A DNA stretch of 64,000 nt from Lyophyllum atratum. Taxonomy: Eukaryota; Basidiomycota; Agaricomycetes; Agaricales; Lyophyllaceae. The stretch lies in contig JACGCN010000001.1 of assembly GCA_014905825.1 (NCBI GenBank), positions 1,364,001 through 1,428,000 on the forward strand, given 5' to 3'. The notes beneath the pieces are model-generated. The model searched no databases. It was not told where the DNA came from and saw nothing but the letters and a program-made list of their open reading frames with translations. Position numbers and translations under genes: made by a program. Shown piece after piece: positions 1-11,200 of the stretch. How positions within the stretch are numbered: position 1 is the stretch's first letter; each line of letters opens with the position of its first letter.

Positions 1-350
1 TCATAATCGGGACTAGGTTCCCTATACCGTTGCCCAGCATCTCTGTCCCAACTTCCATGGCCTCTATCACCATGATCCCTTCTTCGGAAGTCTGGATCCC
101 GTCGTCCGTCGTATGAGGGTGCAACGTATGAATCTGCAACAGGTGGCCATCTCGGTGGGCTCCGAGTCCTCCGCGGAACATACACGCGGTCACCTGGGGG
201 TGAGTTAAACCTGCCATTCCGGTATTGACGTCCGCCCCCCTGTGGAGGGCGAAGAGGACGAGCTGGTCGTCTGTCCCTTTCATCTGGAGGGGGCCGAGCA
301 TCGGCTTTTTCTAAAGAAGAGTCCTGGGGTTTAGGTGGAAGGCTCGCCAT
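1..350 (-). CDS. N-terminal part of an Arg/Gly/Ser/Pro-rich protein (runs off left edge)
   Basis: An open frame starts at the ATG whose complement lies at 348-350 and continues without a stop to the window edge, about 116 residues. It begins MASLPPKPQDSSLEKADARP and then becomes rich in Arg, Gly, Pro, Ser, Asp and Tyr, with RGG-like, RSPPRWPP-like and YREPSPDY-like stretches. This low-complexity composition is common in RNA-binding or RNA-processing proteins, but no folded domain is visible in the part present, so the function is not assigned. It is transcribed divergently from the cyclin gene, with about 100 bases between the two start codons. The start is chosen because it is the first ATG of the open frame; a frame with a similar length on the same strand gives a less biased composition and no recognisable pattern. 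Confidence 0.55.
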   Translation of the reverse strand, partial: MASLPPKPQDSSLEKADARPPPDERDRRPARPLRPPQGGGRQYRNGRFNSPPGDRVYVPRRTRSPPRWPPVADSYVAPSYDGRRDPDFRRRDHGDRGHGSWDRDAGQRYREPSPDY

Positions 351-450
351 TGCAGTCACAGTTGCAGTGGCACTGGTAACAGTGAGTTCGATGTAAAAAC
401 CTTTTGTTTCTAACATGAACAAATAACCCCTGCTTTCTTCGCATTCAACT

Positions 451-1495
451 GTGAAGGCTGCAGCTAATATGTCTGCTACACTCTATCCTATAGCTTCTTT
501 ATCGCAGATAGAGAAAACCCCTTCAAGGGAGGATGGAATCCCGGAGGATTTTGAAGAGGATCTCAGAGCCTATGGCTGCAAACTTATACACCAAGCTGGG
601 ATTTTGTTGAACCAGTACGCTTGTTCATTCTAATACCTCATCCTTCACGATGACGCCGAGCAAAGGAAGCAGGTTGCTGTAGCCGCCGCGCAAATTCTGT
701 TTCAACGGTTCTGGTATGTGACCTCTATGAAGCAATTTGGTGTCGGGGTCAGTTCTTATCGCGTCTAGAAAAGAACAGGGTTAACACCCACGTTTTGTAT
801 GCAGGATATTGGCATGGGAGCGCTCTACCTGGCGTCCAAATTGGAAGAATGTCCACTCCGAATGAGAGATCTGCTCAACGTATATGATCTACTTCTTCGA
901 CGCGCAACACACTCCCTGGATAAGAACACAAATAAACCTTTCAAATACGCGGCCATGTCATATTTTGGCACCACGTTTTACGACCTCAAGGACGCCCTTG
1001 TTGTGGCGGAGATGCAGATTCTAAAGAGACTCGGATTTAATGTTCATGTTGTCTTGCCATACGGGACTCTCGTCAACTATCTGCGGGTCCTAGGTTTGAC
1101 ATCGCGTGAAGATGCTTGTTCGCGAGCTTGGGGATATCTCAATGACGCGTGCGTCTTTACTTTCTGAATCTTCCATCACTTGTTCATCCAAGTCCAGCCT
1201 TCAAACACCCGTGTACGCGCTCTACCAGGTTCCAACGATTGTCAGCGCCGCGATCCTCCTCACTGTGCGTCACTTAAATATACCACTCCCATCTACATCT
1301 CCGAATTGCTGGTGGGAGCTGTTTGACGCAACCTGGGAGGATATATGGAGTATATGTGGATACATCATGCGACTCTATCGGCCTAGAAGTGGCGAAGATA
1401 CCAACAGGGTGATTGGAATGGTCACCAAAAAAGAGGTGCGAAGATGGCTAGAAGAGAATGGCACCCATGTGACGGAAATTTCACCTCAACGGTAG
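451..1495 (+). CDS. Cyclin L-like cyclin (RNA polymerase II / splicing-type cyclin)
   Basis: Four exons (451-614, 666-747, 805-1148, 1198-1495) join in one frame to give about 295 residues. The first cyclin fold contains the pattern GCKLIHQAGILLNQ, then AVAAAQILFQRFW, then ALYLASKLEECPLRMRDLLN, which is the cyclin L family signature. The second fold has the SAAILLTVRHLNIPLP stretch. Family members pair with a CDK11-type kinase in the nucleus and link transcription to pre-mRNA splicing. Animal cyclin L carries an Arg/Ser tail; none is seen here, since the frame stops just after the cyclin folds. An alternative start lies at 469. The nearest alternative identity is a cyclin K/T-type protein. 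The intron borders are GT...AG and about 50 bases long. Confidence 0.85.
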
Positions 1496-1883
1496 ACTTC
1501 CTCCGAAGCATTGTCAGTCAGTGTTTGGAATTGAAGCAAGGGCAAAGTTTCGAGTGCTCACCTTACCTCATAAGTAGGCCTTCTCGACGTCCGAGATCGA
1601 CTCTCAATCGCCAACGAACCAGCAACGAACTCAACATATGCCTATGCTCACCCCAAACTCCCATCAGAGCCTGCCAGATGAGGAAGGAGTACATAGTCAT
1701 CTCTGGTGGTACCTGGGAAGTTACTTTGGTCCTGCACTCCGTCCATGCCCAAACTTTACGCTGCGCCGTTATGCGGCGTGTGGTTGATTTTGTCTGTACT
1801 TAGTAGATCTATATTATGTAATACATCGCCTACCTACGTGACCGCGGAACTGCTCAGTTGCAAGTCCTCATCCTCCTCCAGCC
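1496..1883. other. Intergenic between cyclin and SRP receptor genes
   Basis: No coding frame with family resemblance was found. Short open frames on the plus strand have no cyclin-like continuation. The stretch should hold the cyclin 3' end and the promoter of the downstream gene; no clear TATA box was seen. Confidence 0.5.
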
Positions 1884-4553
1884 ATGCTTGATCATTGTTC
1901 TATCTCACATAAAGGTCTAACCGCATGATCATGTTCCTGTCCATGATTTTAATTCGTTTCCTTTACAGGCGGTCTTGTTCTTTGGTCACGGTCATTCACA
2001 CCAGATGCTGCACATCTCGCATCATCCTCGGCCTCACCAGTAAATTCCTTAATCCGCGAGGCCTTAATAGAAGGTCGGACTACGGAAGAGCAATACGAGA
2101 AAGATGGATATGCTGTCAAGTGGACGTTTGTGAACGACCTCGAGTTGATATTTGTGGTGAGCAAAAACCTGTCGTGGTCACAGTATATGTCCCAACATGC
2201 GCTTACGCGCGCTTTGCAGGTCGCCTACCAGCGGATCCTCCAGCTCACTTATGTCAACGACCTCCTGACCGCTCTGAAATCTCTCTTTGTCAAATATTTC
2301 GAGCCATTTCTCACTTCTTTCGTTGCATCACTTCACGCGATCAATACAGGGAAGGCTGTAGCTGGCGAGATCGCGTCCTGGAATTTTGCGAAAGCTTTTG
2401 AGGGATGGGACAACGTGTTTGACAAGCTTCTTAAGGGTCTGGAAGACAGGGCTGCTCAGGTATCTTCTTCGCTAGAGTTGATAATTAAAAGTAAGCACTA
2501 AATGACAGGTCTAGGACCGTAAAGCACGTCTGCGGACTGTGGCTCGGCCACCACCTGAGGAATCAACGCCACCGTCGGATGACCAGAGCACAGGTAAGTC
2601 GTTTAAAACCTATCCTAGTTGAGTATAATACTGAGGGCTCAATTCAGCGCCGTCCCTATCAGCAGACGTCCCCCACGACGAACAACAAATTGCCAGAAAT
2701 GTTCAAGCCCTGAAAAACCGCTTGCGTGGGAGAGGCGGCCGACGTGGGGGTGGTGGGGGCGGCGGTAGAACAGCGTCGCGAATTGGGATAGACAGTGTCC
2801 CTAGTTCTGAGTGAGTGCAGAGTGTTATATCTCGTTTCTACAGTCTTATAAGTCTCTCCAGTTCTGAATCGCCTGCCAAACACAAACCGAAGACTGAAAG
2901 TACAACGTAAATGGGGTGACCAGCCTGTCACAGAGTCTGATATGGCGTCCTTGGATTTCAGTCTAGATAAGAACGATGGCTCGAGTGGGTCCATGGGCTC
3001 GCACGATCTTCAAGCTCTCGTCGATCAGTCGTCTTTGGGCATGCGTACCCGCGACGGACTCTACGAGGTTAAGGACTGGCAGTTTTCCAAAGATGAGGAG
3101 GCAGACAAATTCATAGCCACTGCGCTCCGACCGGGTGGCACCAAAGACACAGCATCAACGAGCTCTCTAGGTGCCCTTGGCTCCCTGTTTGCCCGACTAA
3201 CAGGGTCAAAGGTCTTGTCTGAACAAGATCTGAAGCCTGTGCTAGAAGGCATGAAGCAACATTTAATGAAAAAGAATGTCGCGAAGGAGATCGCTGATAA
3301 GGTGTGTGAGGGTGTCGGCGAAAGCCTTGTTGGGAAGAAGGTTGGCGGTTTCCAGAGTTCGTTGTCCAATCTTGCTTGCATCCAGTTGTATCCTCAATTT
3401 GCGTCTCTGCAGCTACGAACGCAGCTGTCCGGACAGCGCTGTCCACGTCGCTGACACGCATTCTGACGCCGAAGACGTCGACGGATCTTCTGCTCTCCAT
3501 CAGAACGAAGCTGTCATCGCCGTTGCCGTCCTCGCAGCAGCGCATGCCATACAGCATAACCTTTGTTGGAGTTAACGGTGTGGGGAAGAGCACCAACCTA
3601 TCAAAGGTATGCTTTTGGCTGATTCAAAACGGCCTTCGGGTGTTGATCGCCGCGTGCGACACGTTCCGGTGCGTTATATCCTTGCGCTACCGTCATTCCT
3701 GGCACTGACTACTGATAGTTCATAGGAGCGGTGCAGTTGAGCAGCTCCGTGTGCATGTTCGCAATCTCAGTATGCTCGGCGTCAACGGTGCAACAGATAG
3801 TAAAGGGCGTGTCGAGCTCTTTGAACGTGGTTATGGAAAAGACGCTGCTGCTATCGCCAAGAGGCTATAACATTCGGTAGGCAAGCTAGCTTCCATCGGT
3901 ATGATCATATGCTCAGTGTCTTCCGTGTACAGCAAGAGACAACGATTTCGATGTTGTCTTGATTGATACAGCTGGTCGGATGCAAGACAACGAGGTGCGA
4001 CCAAGTGGCATCTTTCTAGAAATTGTTCTAATTATAAACGTTTTAAACAGCCTTTGATGCGCGCCCTTGCTAAAGTGGGTCTATATCTTAATTGTGACTA
4101 GCCATCATGGTTGACCAGTGCTTCGGGCAGTTGGTTTCCGTGAACAATCCCGACAAGATCATTTTTGTGGGCGAGGCACTCGTCGGGAACGAGGCTGTTG
4201 ATCAGCTAACCAAATTCGACCGCGCACTACGCGATTTCTCCTCTGCATCTGGTTCCGGAAAAGGACGAGGCATCGATGGAATGCTGGTCACGAAATGGGA
4301 TACCGTTGATGACAAGGTAAATTGTGTCTATCGAATTCCTTCTGATGAGATGATAAACTCTCTGCTTCCTTAGGTTGGAGCTGCCCTATCAATGACATAT
4401 GTCACTGGGCAACCTATCATTTTTGTGGGATGTGGACAGGTATGCTTCTGAATTTGATGCCTGGACATAGACCGCTAATTCTGTGTACAGACATACACTG
4501 ACCTGAGGCAGCTCAGAGTGGGGAATGTCGTTCAGGCTATTCTGGACGACTGA
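1884..4553 (+). CDS. SRP101: Signal recognition particle receptor alpha subunit (SRP-docking GTPase)
   Basis: The ATG at 1884 opens a short exon that splices (intron 1915-1968) into a strong SRX domain, with KWTFVNDLELIFVV and the following helical segment to about 2460. This domain binds the membrane-embedded beta subunit. A Gly/Arg-rich linker (poly-G/R near 2725-2770) leads to the NG GTPase domain. That domain shows VGVNGVGKSTNLSKV (P-loop, G1), DTFRSGAVEQL, DVVLIDTAGRMQDNE (G3), the TKWDTVDDK guanine-specificity motif (G4) and a C-terminal QTYTDLRQLRVGNVV stretch that closes the domain. The protein receives ribosome-nascent chain-SRP complexes at the ER membrane. The coding sequence is broken by many short introns, and the gene ends with TGA at 4551-4553. 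The identity is very secure; individual exon borders between 3360 and 4110 were not all resolved. Confidence 0.93.
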
Positions 4554-4852
4554 GGATACCTTTGCGTAGCTCTTAATAGTATTTATCGTTGCTGGTCCTT
4601 TCGTTCAGAGTCGGTCGTTCAGTAAAAAGTGTACATGATCGACTACATGATAGACAATTTGCAGTCGCCGTATACAGGGTTAATTGATATCGAAGCGGGG
4701 TATGGTACGGAAAGCAAGTTCAAGTGGTATAACAACAAGGTGTACATGAAGGAAGAATCAGGTCTATCTCGAATCAAGAGAGCGACCATTTAGCGCGACA
4801 GCGTGTGTAGCTGGTGGTGTTGGTAGTGGTGGTAGGGGTTACCAGGTGAAGA

Positions 4853-5895
4853 TCAGGGATTGTGTTGAGTGAGAGGGTACGCGGGTCTGTTGGGCGTGTG
4901 CGACATGGGTGACTGGTGAGAGGAGGATGTGGCGTAAGGGGAACTGGAGCCGAATGCATAGCTCGGATTCTCCATGAACAACGGTTGAAATGACCTATCC
5001 AGGAACTCTGCAGAGGGCGCGAAACGGCGTCTCTGACGTCTTCTTACGAAGACAACCGCGAAAAATATGAGTACGAGGAGGATAAGGGCACCAAGCACCC
5101 CGCCCGCTATGGCACCCGCATTTGTTTTGCGGGCGGCGCCAGAAGCGTTGGGTATGGCGGTATTTGAAGCTGATCCGGAAGCAACAGTGGTCACCGACGC
5201 ATCGATGGTGGTGGTTACAACACCCTGCGTGGTCCCGCCACTTCCAACCTGCGTCGGGGATGGAGCGCCAGGAATGACAATGGTGACCTGAGAAGATGAT
5301 GCATCAGATGCAGATGTAGATGAGGGTGTCCCGGTCATGGCCGTAGAGAAGCATTGCTATCGGGCTGGCCATTGGTGTTCGAATTGGTGGAGGAGGCTGG
5401 CGGGAGCGGAGAAGGTTGTGTCTGGGATCCGTCAGGCGCGGGTTGTGTGGGTGATGCGGGTTCAGGTGGTGCAGTTGTGGGATTTGGTTGCGCATGAGAG
5501 GCAGGCGGATTAGGTGGAGGTGGAGGGGGAGGTGGTGTCACCGTAGGAGGAGGGGCCCTGATTTGGAGCAGGAGTTGCAGGATTCGCGGGAGGGGAGGGT
5601 TTAGGACAGTTTTTGTTATGCAAGAGGCACTGAATAATGTCGCCCTTCGAAGCCTCCTTGACATGGTCCTTTCGCCGCTGTGCAAGAGAACATGAGCTAC
5701 AGGGCTGCAAGTAACAAGATATTGAACGTACAAGCGGTGGGGGCGTATACATAGGCGAGCAGTGCAGTGACCAGCACGGAGGGGAATGAAGGAAAGAAGA
5801 TAAGAAGGACTATCAGTCCCTAGTAGGCATAATGATACAAGAGTCAGTAACTGAATGATGGGACAATTGTCGCACATCCTCTTGACGATCATCAT
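4853..5895 (-). CDS. Secreted/type I single-pass membrane protein with Pro- and Ser/Thr-rich ectodomain
   Basis: A plausible reading begins at 5895 with a short exon (MMI), splices over an intron and continues as a hydrophobic signal peptide (about GLIVLLIFFPSFPSVLVTAL). It then splices to a small Cys-containing region (PCSSCSLAQRRKDHVKEASK and two later Cys). A long Pro-rich, then Ser/Thr-rich, stretch follows, with a transmembrane helix (GAIAGGVLGALILLVLIFFA) and a basic stop-transfer RRRQRRR. The tail is about 65 residues long and rich in Ser, Pro and Tyr. Such proteins occur at the fungal plasma membrane or wall, but no named family is claimed. The Pro-rich centre lies in a different frame from both ends. 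The frame changes near 5552-5559 and changes back near 5340-5352, so either splicing is unusual or two bases are wrong. The proposed start lies only 13 bases from the glyoxalase start on the other strand. Confidence 0.6.
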
Positions 5896-5908
5896 GTGAT
5901 CTCCACAG

Positions 5909-7022
5909 ATGTTTCGCCTTCTCCATCGACGCTGTTTCTCCGTCTCTCACCGTCGAAACATGCTCGTCGTTCCCGTTCCCGTCCGCGACGACAATTACGC
6001 ATATCTCCTTATCGACCAGCCCTCTAACAAGGCCGCTGCAGTCGATCCCTACGACGTCTTAAAGGTAACTGCTGCAGCGAAACAGCTTGGTGTTCAAATT
6101 GTAGCAGCTATCACCACCCACCATCATTTCGATCACAGTGGAGGTAATAAGGTCACCCTCCTTCATGTCTTTCCCAGTCAATATGCAATCTGACAATTCT
6201 TATCATAACCTAGGATTTCGTGCGTCGCGCGCCATGGTCCTCAACTGAGACTCACACTTGTTCTTAGGCTGCCAAGTATCCTGATGCTCCGATATATGGC
6301 GGGAGCGATAAGATTCCTGCTCTAACAAACCTAGTCAAGGATAAGGACGAGTTCACTCTTGGCGACAACACCCACATCAAGTATATTTAATAATCCTTCT
6401 GGAGTATCCACGGCTAACCGTCTGTCTAGATGTCTCGCAACACCTTGCCACACCCAAGACTCTATATCATACTACGCCACCGATACAGCGGACAAGGCCC
6501 AGCCAGGCGGGGTATTCACCGGAGACACGCTCTTTATAGCTGGCTGTGGTCGCTTCTTTGAAGGCACAGGCGAGGAGATGAATAGAGCCCTCAAGTACCT
6601 TGGCACACTTCCAGATGCCACTATTACGTATCCTGGACACGAGTACACCGCAAGCAACCTCTCCTTTGCCCAAACCATCGAACCCAACAATCCTGCCATT
6701 GCCAGGTTGGCAGAGATTGTAAAACAAAACAAGGTAACCACCGGCTTGACAACCATCGGCGATGAGCGCGAATGGAATGTCTTCATGCGTCTTGGTAGTG
6801 ATGCTGTGAGGTGTGTGCATACCACTGTTGGGAACCAGCTGCCATATTTACGTCGACTGGACTAAGATCTGCGACGGGTGCATCTGCGGATACCCCTGAG
6901 AGCGTCGTTATGGACACTTTGAGGGAAAAGAAGAATAATTACCGAGGGTACGTTCGATGTTATGTCAACAAATTTGCAATGTTGAAGACTTCAATGTAGG
7001 TGACAGGCCATCACGGTTGTAA
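5909..7022 (+). CDS. GLO2: Hydroxyacylglutathione hydrolase (glyoxalase II)
   Basis: This metallo-beta-lactamase-fold enzyme hydrolyses S-D-lactoylglutathione to lactate and glutathione in methylglyoxal detoxification. The metal-binding motif TTHHHFDHSGGN (THxHxDH type) lies in the first exon. Later come GGSDKIPALT, the CLATPCHTQDSISYY segment with a metal-binding His, VFTGDTLFIAGCGRFFEGT with the bridging Asp, and YPGHEYTASNLSFA with another His ligand. At least three introns split the gene. A second ATG at 5960 (MLVVPVPVRDDNYAYLL) would give a form without the basic N-terminus, so the longer form may carry a mitochondrial presequence (inference). The likely last splice leaves a short tail ending with TAA at 7020-7022; reading straight through would give a slightly longer tail ending at 6999. 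Confidence 0.92.
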
Positions 7023-7153
7023 GATAGTACAGGGTGCAGCGATATTTGTATTCTCAGACTGTATCCGCGAGGCGTCGTCGAGCATGAGATGTATTTTTAT
7101 TAAGACCGTCGAACGTCAGACTGAACATATAAGAGAAACGTATACCCGCTGCA

Positions 7154-7972
7154 TTACCCAAGCCCAACCGCCTTCGTGACAGCTGCCCTTGCGTACGGGA
7201 TATAAGATAATGTATACCATGTATACGCCAAGAATTCGATGATGACGAAAACTGTTGAAAAAACATGGTTAGCTATGGTTTGAGCAGTGGCGCGTACACA
7301 TACTTAGACATACGATCTGAGGAATAGGAGGATGAGCTGTGGTCCATCAAAATCTCGACATCTACTCACATCGTTCTTCAGGACGAACGCGGCTACGAAG
7401 ACGAGTCCTATTGAGGCGAGGAACACGATTGTGGCAACGACTCGGATGGGCTTAAACATCTATATCCAGGGAGTCAGAACAAGTTAAAAGCATCACCGGT
7501 TAGAACTGACAAGCTTCAATTGCTTGAAGAACTATTAAATATGCCGTTAGAAGATCAGAACCCATGAATGCTGCGATACGCACGCCGATGAGGAAGCCTG
7601 TGCCGACAAGCGATACAATCGTGCCAATGACATATAAGACTTGACGGACGAGCATGTCAGCAAGCTGCATTTATTGCGCGCGAAGAAACTTACCAGCAAA
7701 AATCCCCAACTGGCCCAAAAAGAGCACAATCGAGCCCAGTAGACTCAGAAGAAAGCCAACGACTAAGCTGCAGGACTGAAGCCGTTAGTCGTATGTTCCT
7801 TCGCCATCGAATGTTAAGCGGCATGGACGGGGGCGTACCATCCTATGAATCCATACAACCTCTGCGTCCTCGACAGTCCGAGGAACTTGAATGCCGAGTC
7901 ACCTTCAAAAAACTGTGTTTCGGGGATCGCACCGCCTGCTGCTTCGAGGTTGAACCAGCCCTTGTTCGCCAT
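7154..7972 (-). CDS. SFT2: SFT2-family Golgi vesicle transport protein
   Basis: The protein starts at 7972 with a soluble N-terminus ending in LSRTQRLYGFIG, then has four hydrophobic segments: VGFLLSLLGSIVLFLG, VLYVIGTIVSLVGTGFLIG, VVATIVFLASIGLVFVAAF and FLAYTWYTLSYIPYARAAV. The closing AYTWYTLSYIPYARAAVTK pattern is the family hallmark. SFT2 proteins are tetraspanning Golgi membrane proteins that help endosome-derived vesicles fuse with the late Golgi. The coding region has several short introns between the membrane helices. The frame chosen ends with TAA (complement 7154-7156) just after KAVGLG; a rival frame through the last exon loses the conserved final helix. Confidence 0.88.
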
Positions 7973-8292
7973 GTTTCGTTAGTGTTGGAAGAGAAGTACA
8001 GAACCAGAGTAGAGGGCTGGAGGAGTGGGGGAGGTGGGGAAAGGTATGGGCTGTGCCAGCAGCACTTGCGAAATTTACAAGCTGATGTTGCAACAGGCAA
8101 GCTTCGCATCGTTGCGAAAGTGCTGACATCGTGGTGATTGCATAATCAAATTGTCATGAACACATAAATAGTACAATTGAAACTACAGCGACCCATTCTA
8201 CCCCACACCCCCAAATTCCAATTTGACATCCGCTAATAGTAGTAGTGATAGGACCCACGCAACGTGCTACAAGAAGAAAAAATGTACAATAC
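7973..8292. other. Intergenic between SFT2 start and Argonaute stop
   Basis: No gene was found here. It contains the SFT2 promoter region and the Argonaute 3' end. Overlapping small open frames at 7980-8110 are shadows of the SFT2 first exon. Confidence 0.5.
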
Positions 8293-11200
8293 TCATACAA
8301 AATACATCGTATCCTTCAGTCTATTGTTGATCGCGCCAAACTGCGCCTTGTAGAAGTCCAGGTGTTGGGCCTCATCTGACGTGACTGACATCGCATCCAC
8401 ATCGCCGACTGCGTCCGAAAAGTGGAACTTGGCTCTTCTGCAAACAAGCTGCGGAACTGGTGAGCATACTAGAGATCAAAGAGGTGCCAACAGTTCATAC
8501 ATCGGCATCTAGACCAAGAAGCATAATTGAATAACCAAAAACAAGAGGCGAAGGATGTAAGCTCACAGTAAACAGGGGCGGGGATTTTCACTGAACGCGT
8601 TGCGCGAGAGTAACAGTGACAGAGCGCGTAGCTGTACGCAATGCGGGGCTTTAGCGGTGGTCGAGGGAGAAAGGGGGGAGAACTCACGCGATCTGCTGCA
8701 ATCTATTGTTTACATTAGTGTTCAGCCAAATGTTAGCACAGAATTAGACGGCGCACTGGTCTGACTGTGAGCTTTGAGCTATCGAAAAGGACAGTGTAAT
8801 GACTGGGTCGACTCGCTAAGGACAAGTGTATGATCAGATTCCACCAATAATTACCAAGTTGCCGAGTCACATACTCCCTTTCAGTCCTGGCTGCGACTGC
8901 AGATAAAAATCATGGTGGACGGGATGTACTATATCTGGAATGAAGATGTCATGAGCAACGATACCAGTTAAGTGCGGCAGTACCACACACCTTGGTCAAC
9001 AATGAAGCCAGCGTGCATATTCCCGTTGCCCTTTGGGTCCTCAGATCCGCGGTCTGGGAAGAACCTGAAGTGATGGCGTTTTCCAACAACGATAAATGTC
9101 AGGTGAGGCCATTTCCTGCGATCAATGCCATATGCATCCTCCAGTATTTCTGGAAGTACAGAAATCAGCGCATTGAGGGATAGAGAAAGCAAGAACCTCA
9201 CTTTTCATCGCCGATAGTTCTTTATCCTGCACAATTTGGAACTCGCCTTCGGAAACTCCGTCACGGAACATGAGTATACGCCTTGGCAGCCTGCTTGTTA
9301 TTGGCCTTGAAAAAGGTCTTGAGTGCAATCTATCTTGCTACGTCAGTATAAGACGATAAAGGAAATAACAGGACATTGACTTCAAACATCTCTGCCAGAT
9401 CCTCGATGATCTCCGTGCGACTGGCTTGAACCCTGATAGACGCGGCGTATCGTGACAGCGTCGAGTCCATGGAGGCCACCAAGGCTGCAACAGATGGGAG
9501 AACGCTTCCTGGTGCTGGATGGCTCACATCGGCTCCTAACATATGGTGAGCAGGAGAAACATGTCTGGATATTTCTGCTCCCGACCTATCACCATTGTGT
9601 CACCCTTGGATAGGAATTCCATCGCAACGTCGGTTGGTACGCAGTTTATTCCTCCAAGCTTAGCGTTGATTCTATGGAAAAAGATGAGAAAATATGTAAC
9701 TGAATTCATAGAACACGGGTACTTCAGAATCAGGTTATTATGATATTGATTAGCCCTCTTGTTTTGTGCATCGGTTGCAAGTTTCCTCGACCATTTCTAG
9801 CATCTGTCAGTCTCTACAGACAAAGCCAGTGAGCATATGCACTTACTACGCATTGAGTCATTACACCCTGAGTGATGTCACCGTATCGTTTTACTTCACG
9901 GTATAGGGGAGCGGCAGACTCGGGCAAAATGACCAAAATCATTTGAGCTCTTGCTTCCCGGCCAGCTTCATCAAGTGCCTGGCATACGAGCCAAATGATC
10001 GAATGGCGAGATACGGTAAGGAACGGCCAAAAGGCTTACAGTTGGTATTTTGGACCCTCCAGCCCGCCGTACGATGTTGTGGGGAGGTAACACCTCTGTC
10101 AATCTGATGTCAGCAAAAGTTCAACTTACTTCTTCTGGACGTACTCATTCCTGCCGACAAATGTGAAGGTTAGTAAACATCTAGGAAAGAAGACAGTCCA
10201 AAATTGACCTCTTTCCTGCATAGCGATCCCCAGATCTTCTACAAACATGCGCAAAACTTTGGTGTCACAACCTGCAAAATCCACGACTGTCCATTGGGTG
10301 AGTTCCGCGGGATTCAATGAACCGTTTTCTCATGACATCCCATTGCCCTGTCGCTATGTGGGGATATTTGTATTCAGCAAAAATAAGATCGAATATTTTG
10401 CTTTTTTACATACCTGGAGTAGTCAACTCGACGTCGTCCCAAAGACGATCCTGGGAGGTGGGAGAATGCGTCCATGCACTTGGAGAGGCTCTGGATTAAC
10501 GGATATTCCTGCACCGATCAAAAAAGGAGATTGTGTGTATTTGAGCTCTTGCCATCCAGCTATGATGGCCTCCAGTCGTTTGCTCGGGCCAGCCGGGGAG
10601 AAATCCAGGGCTTCTCGGACAACTTCTGGGGAGGATCTATTCTTCACAAAGGCTGTCAGTACAGATAATAGCAATACTTAGTTAGGTTAGCCTTACTCGA
10701 TACAGCTGTTGCGTCGTTCGGCACACACTCATAGGGAAGAGCCCATCTGAGCCCAGCCTGACGCCTAGAGATTCACCGCGAATTTTAAATCGGTGCGCGG
10801 TTTCGAAGTGGTCCTATATTCGTTGCGCAAATGTCAGCATCATGAAGTAGTCTAGTGAGCGGTTGGACTGACGGCGATGGATATCGTTTCACCCCCTTTC
10901 TCGAACCGAACCCTCCCAACGTCAAGGACAACATCCTTGATAGTCTTTGTTCGCTTTCCAGCATGACCTGGAAGGTCGACATCGACCTTGACACCTTTCA
11001 AAAACAAGCGTAGCTTTCGAAGCTCTCAGACGCTTGATATCGCGGAGGTCCCTGACAGCGTAGATAGTCCCCACAGATTTTTTCCAGTGGGCCGCGAGGG
11101 AGACTTTTGGAGGGACACGGTAAGTATATGAACATCTGTTAGTAAAGAGACATACATAACACCGACAGTGACATCCACATTGACTATAATCCTGTCAAAT

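Noticed and set aside
1925..2401. 158-codon plus-strand frame at the SRP receptor 5' end
   Set aside because: It is a mixture of intron and wrong-frame exon; the correct frame shows the SRX domain.
5067..5291. Plus-strand frame opposite the membrane protein
   Set aside because: Shadow of the Ser/Thr-rich ectodomain and transmembrane coding.
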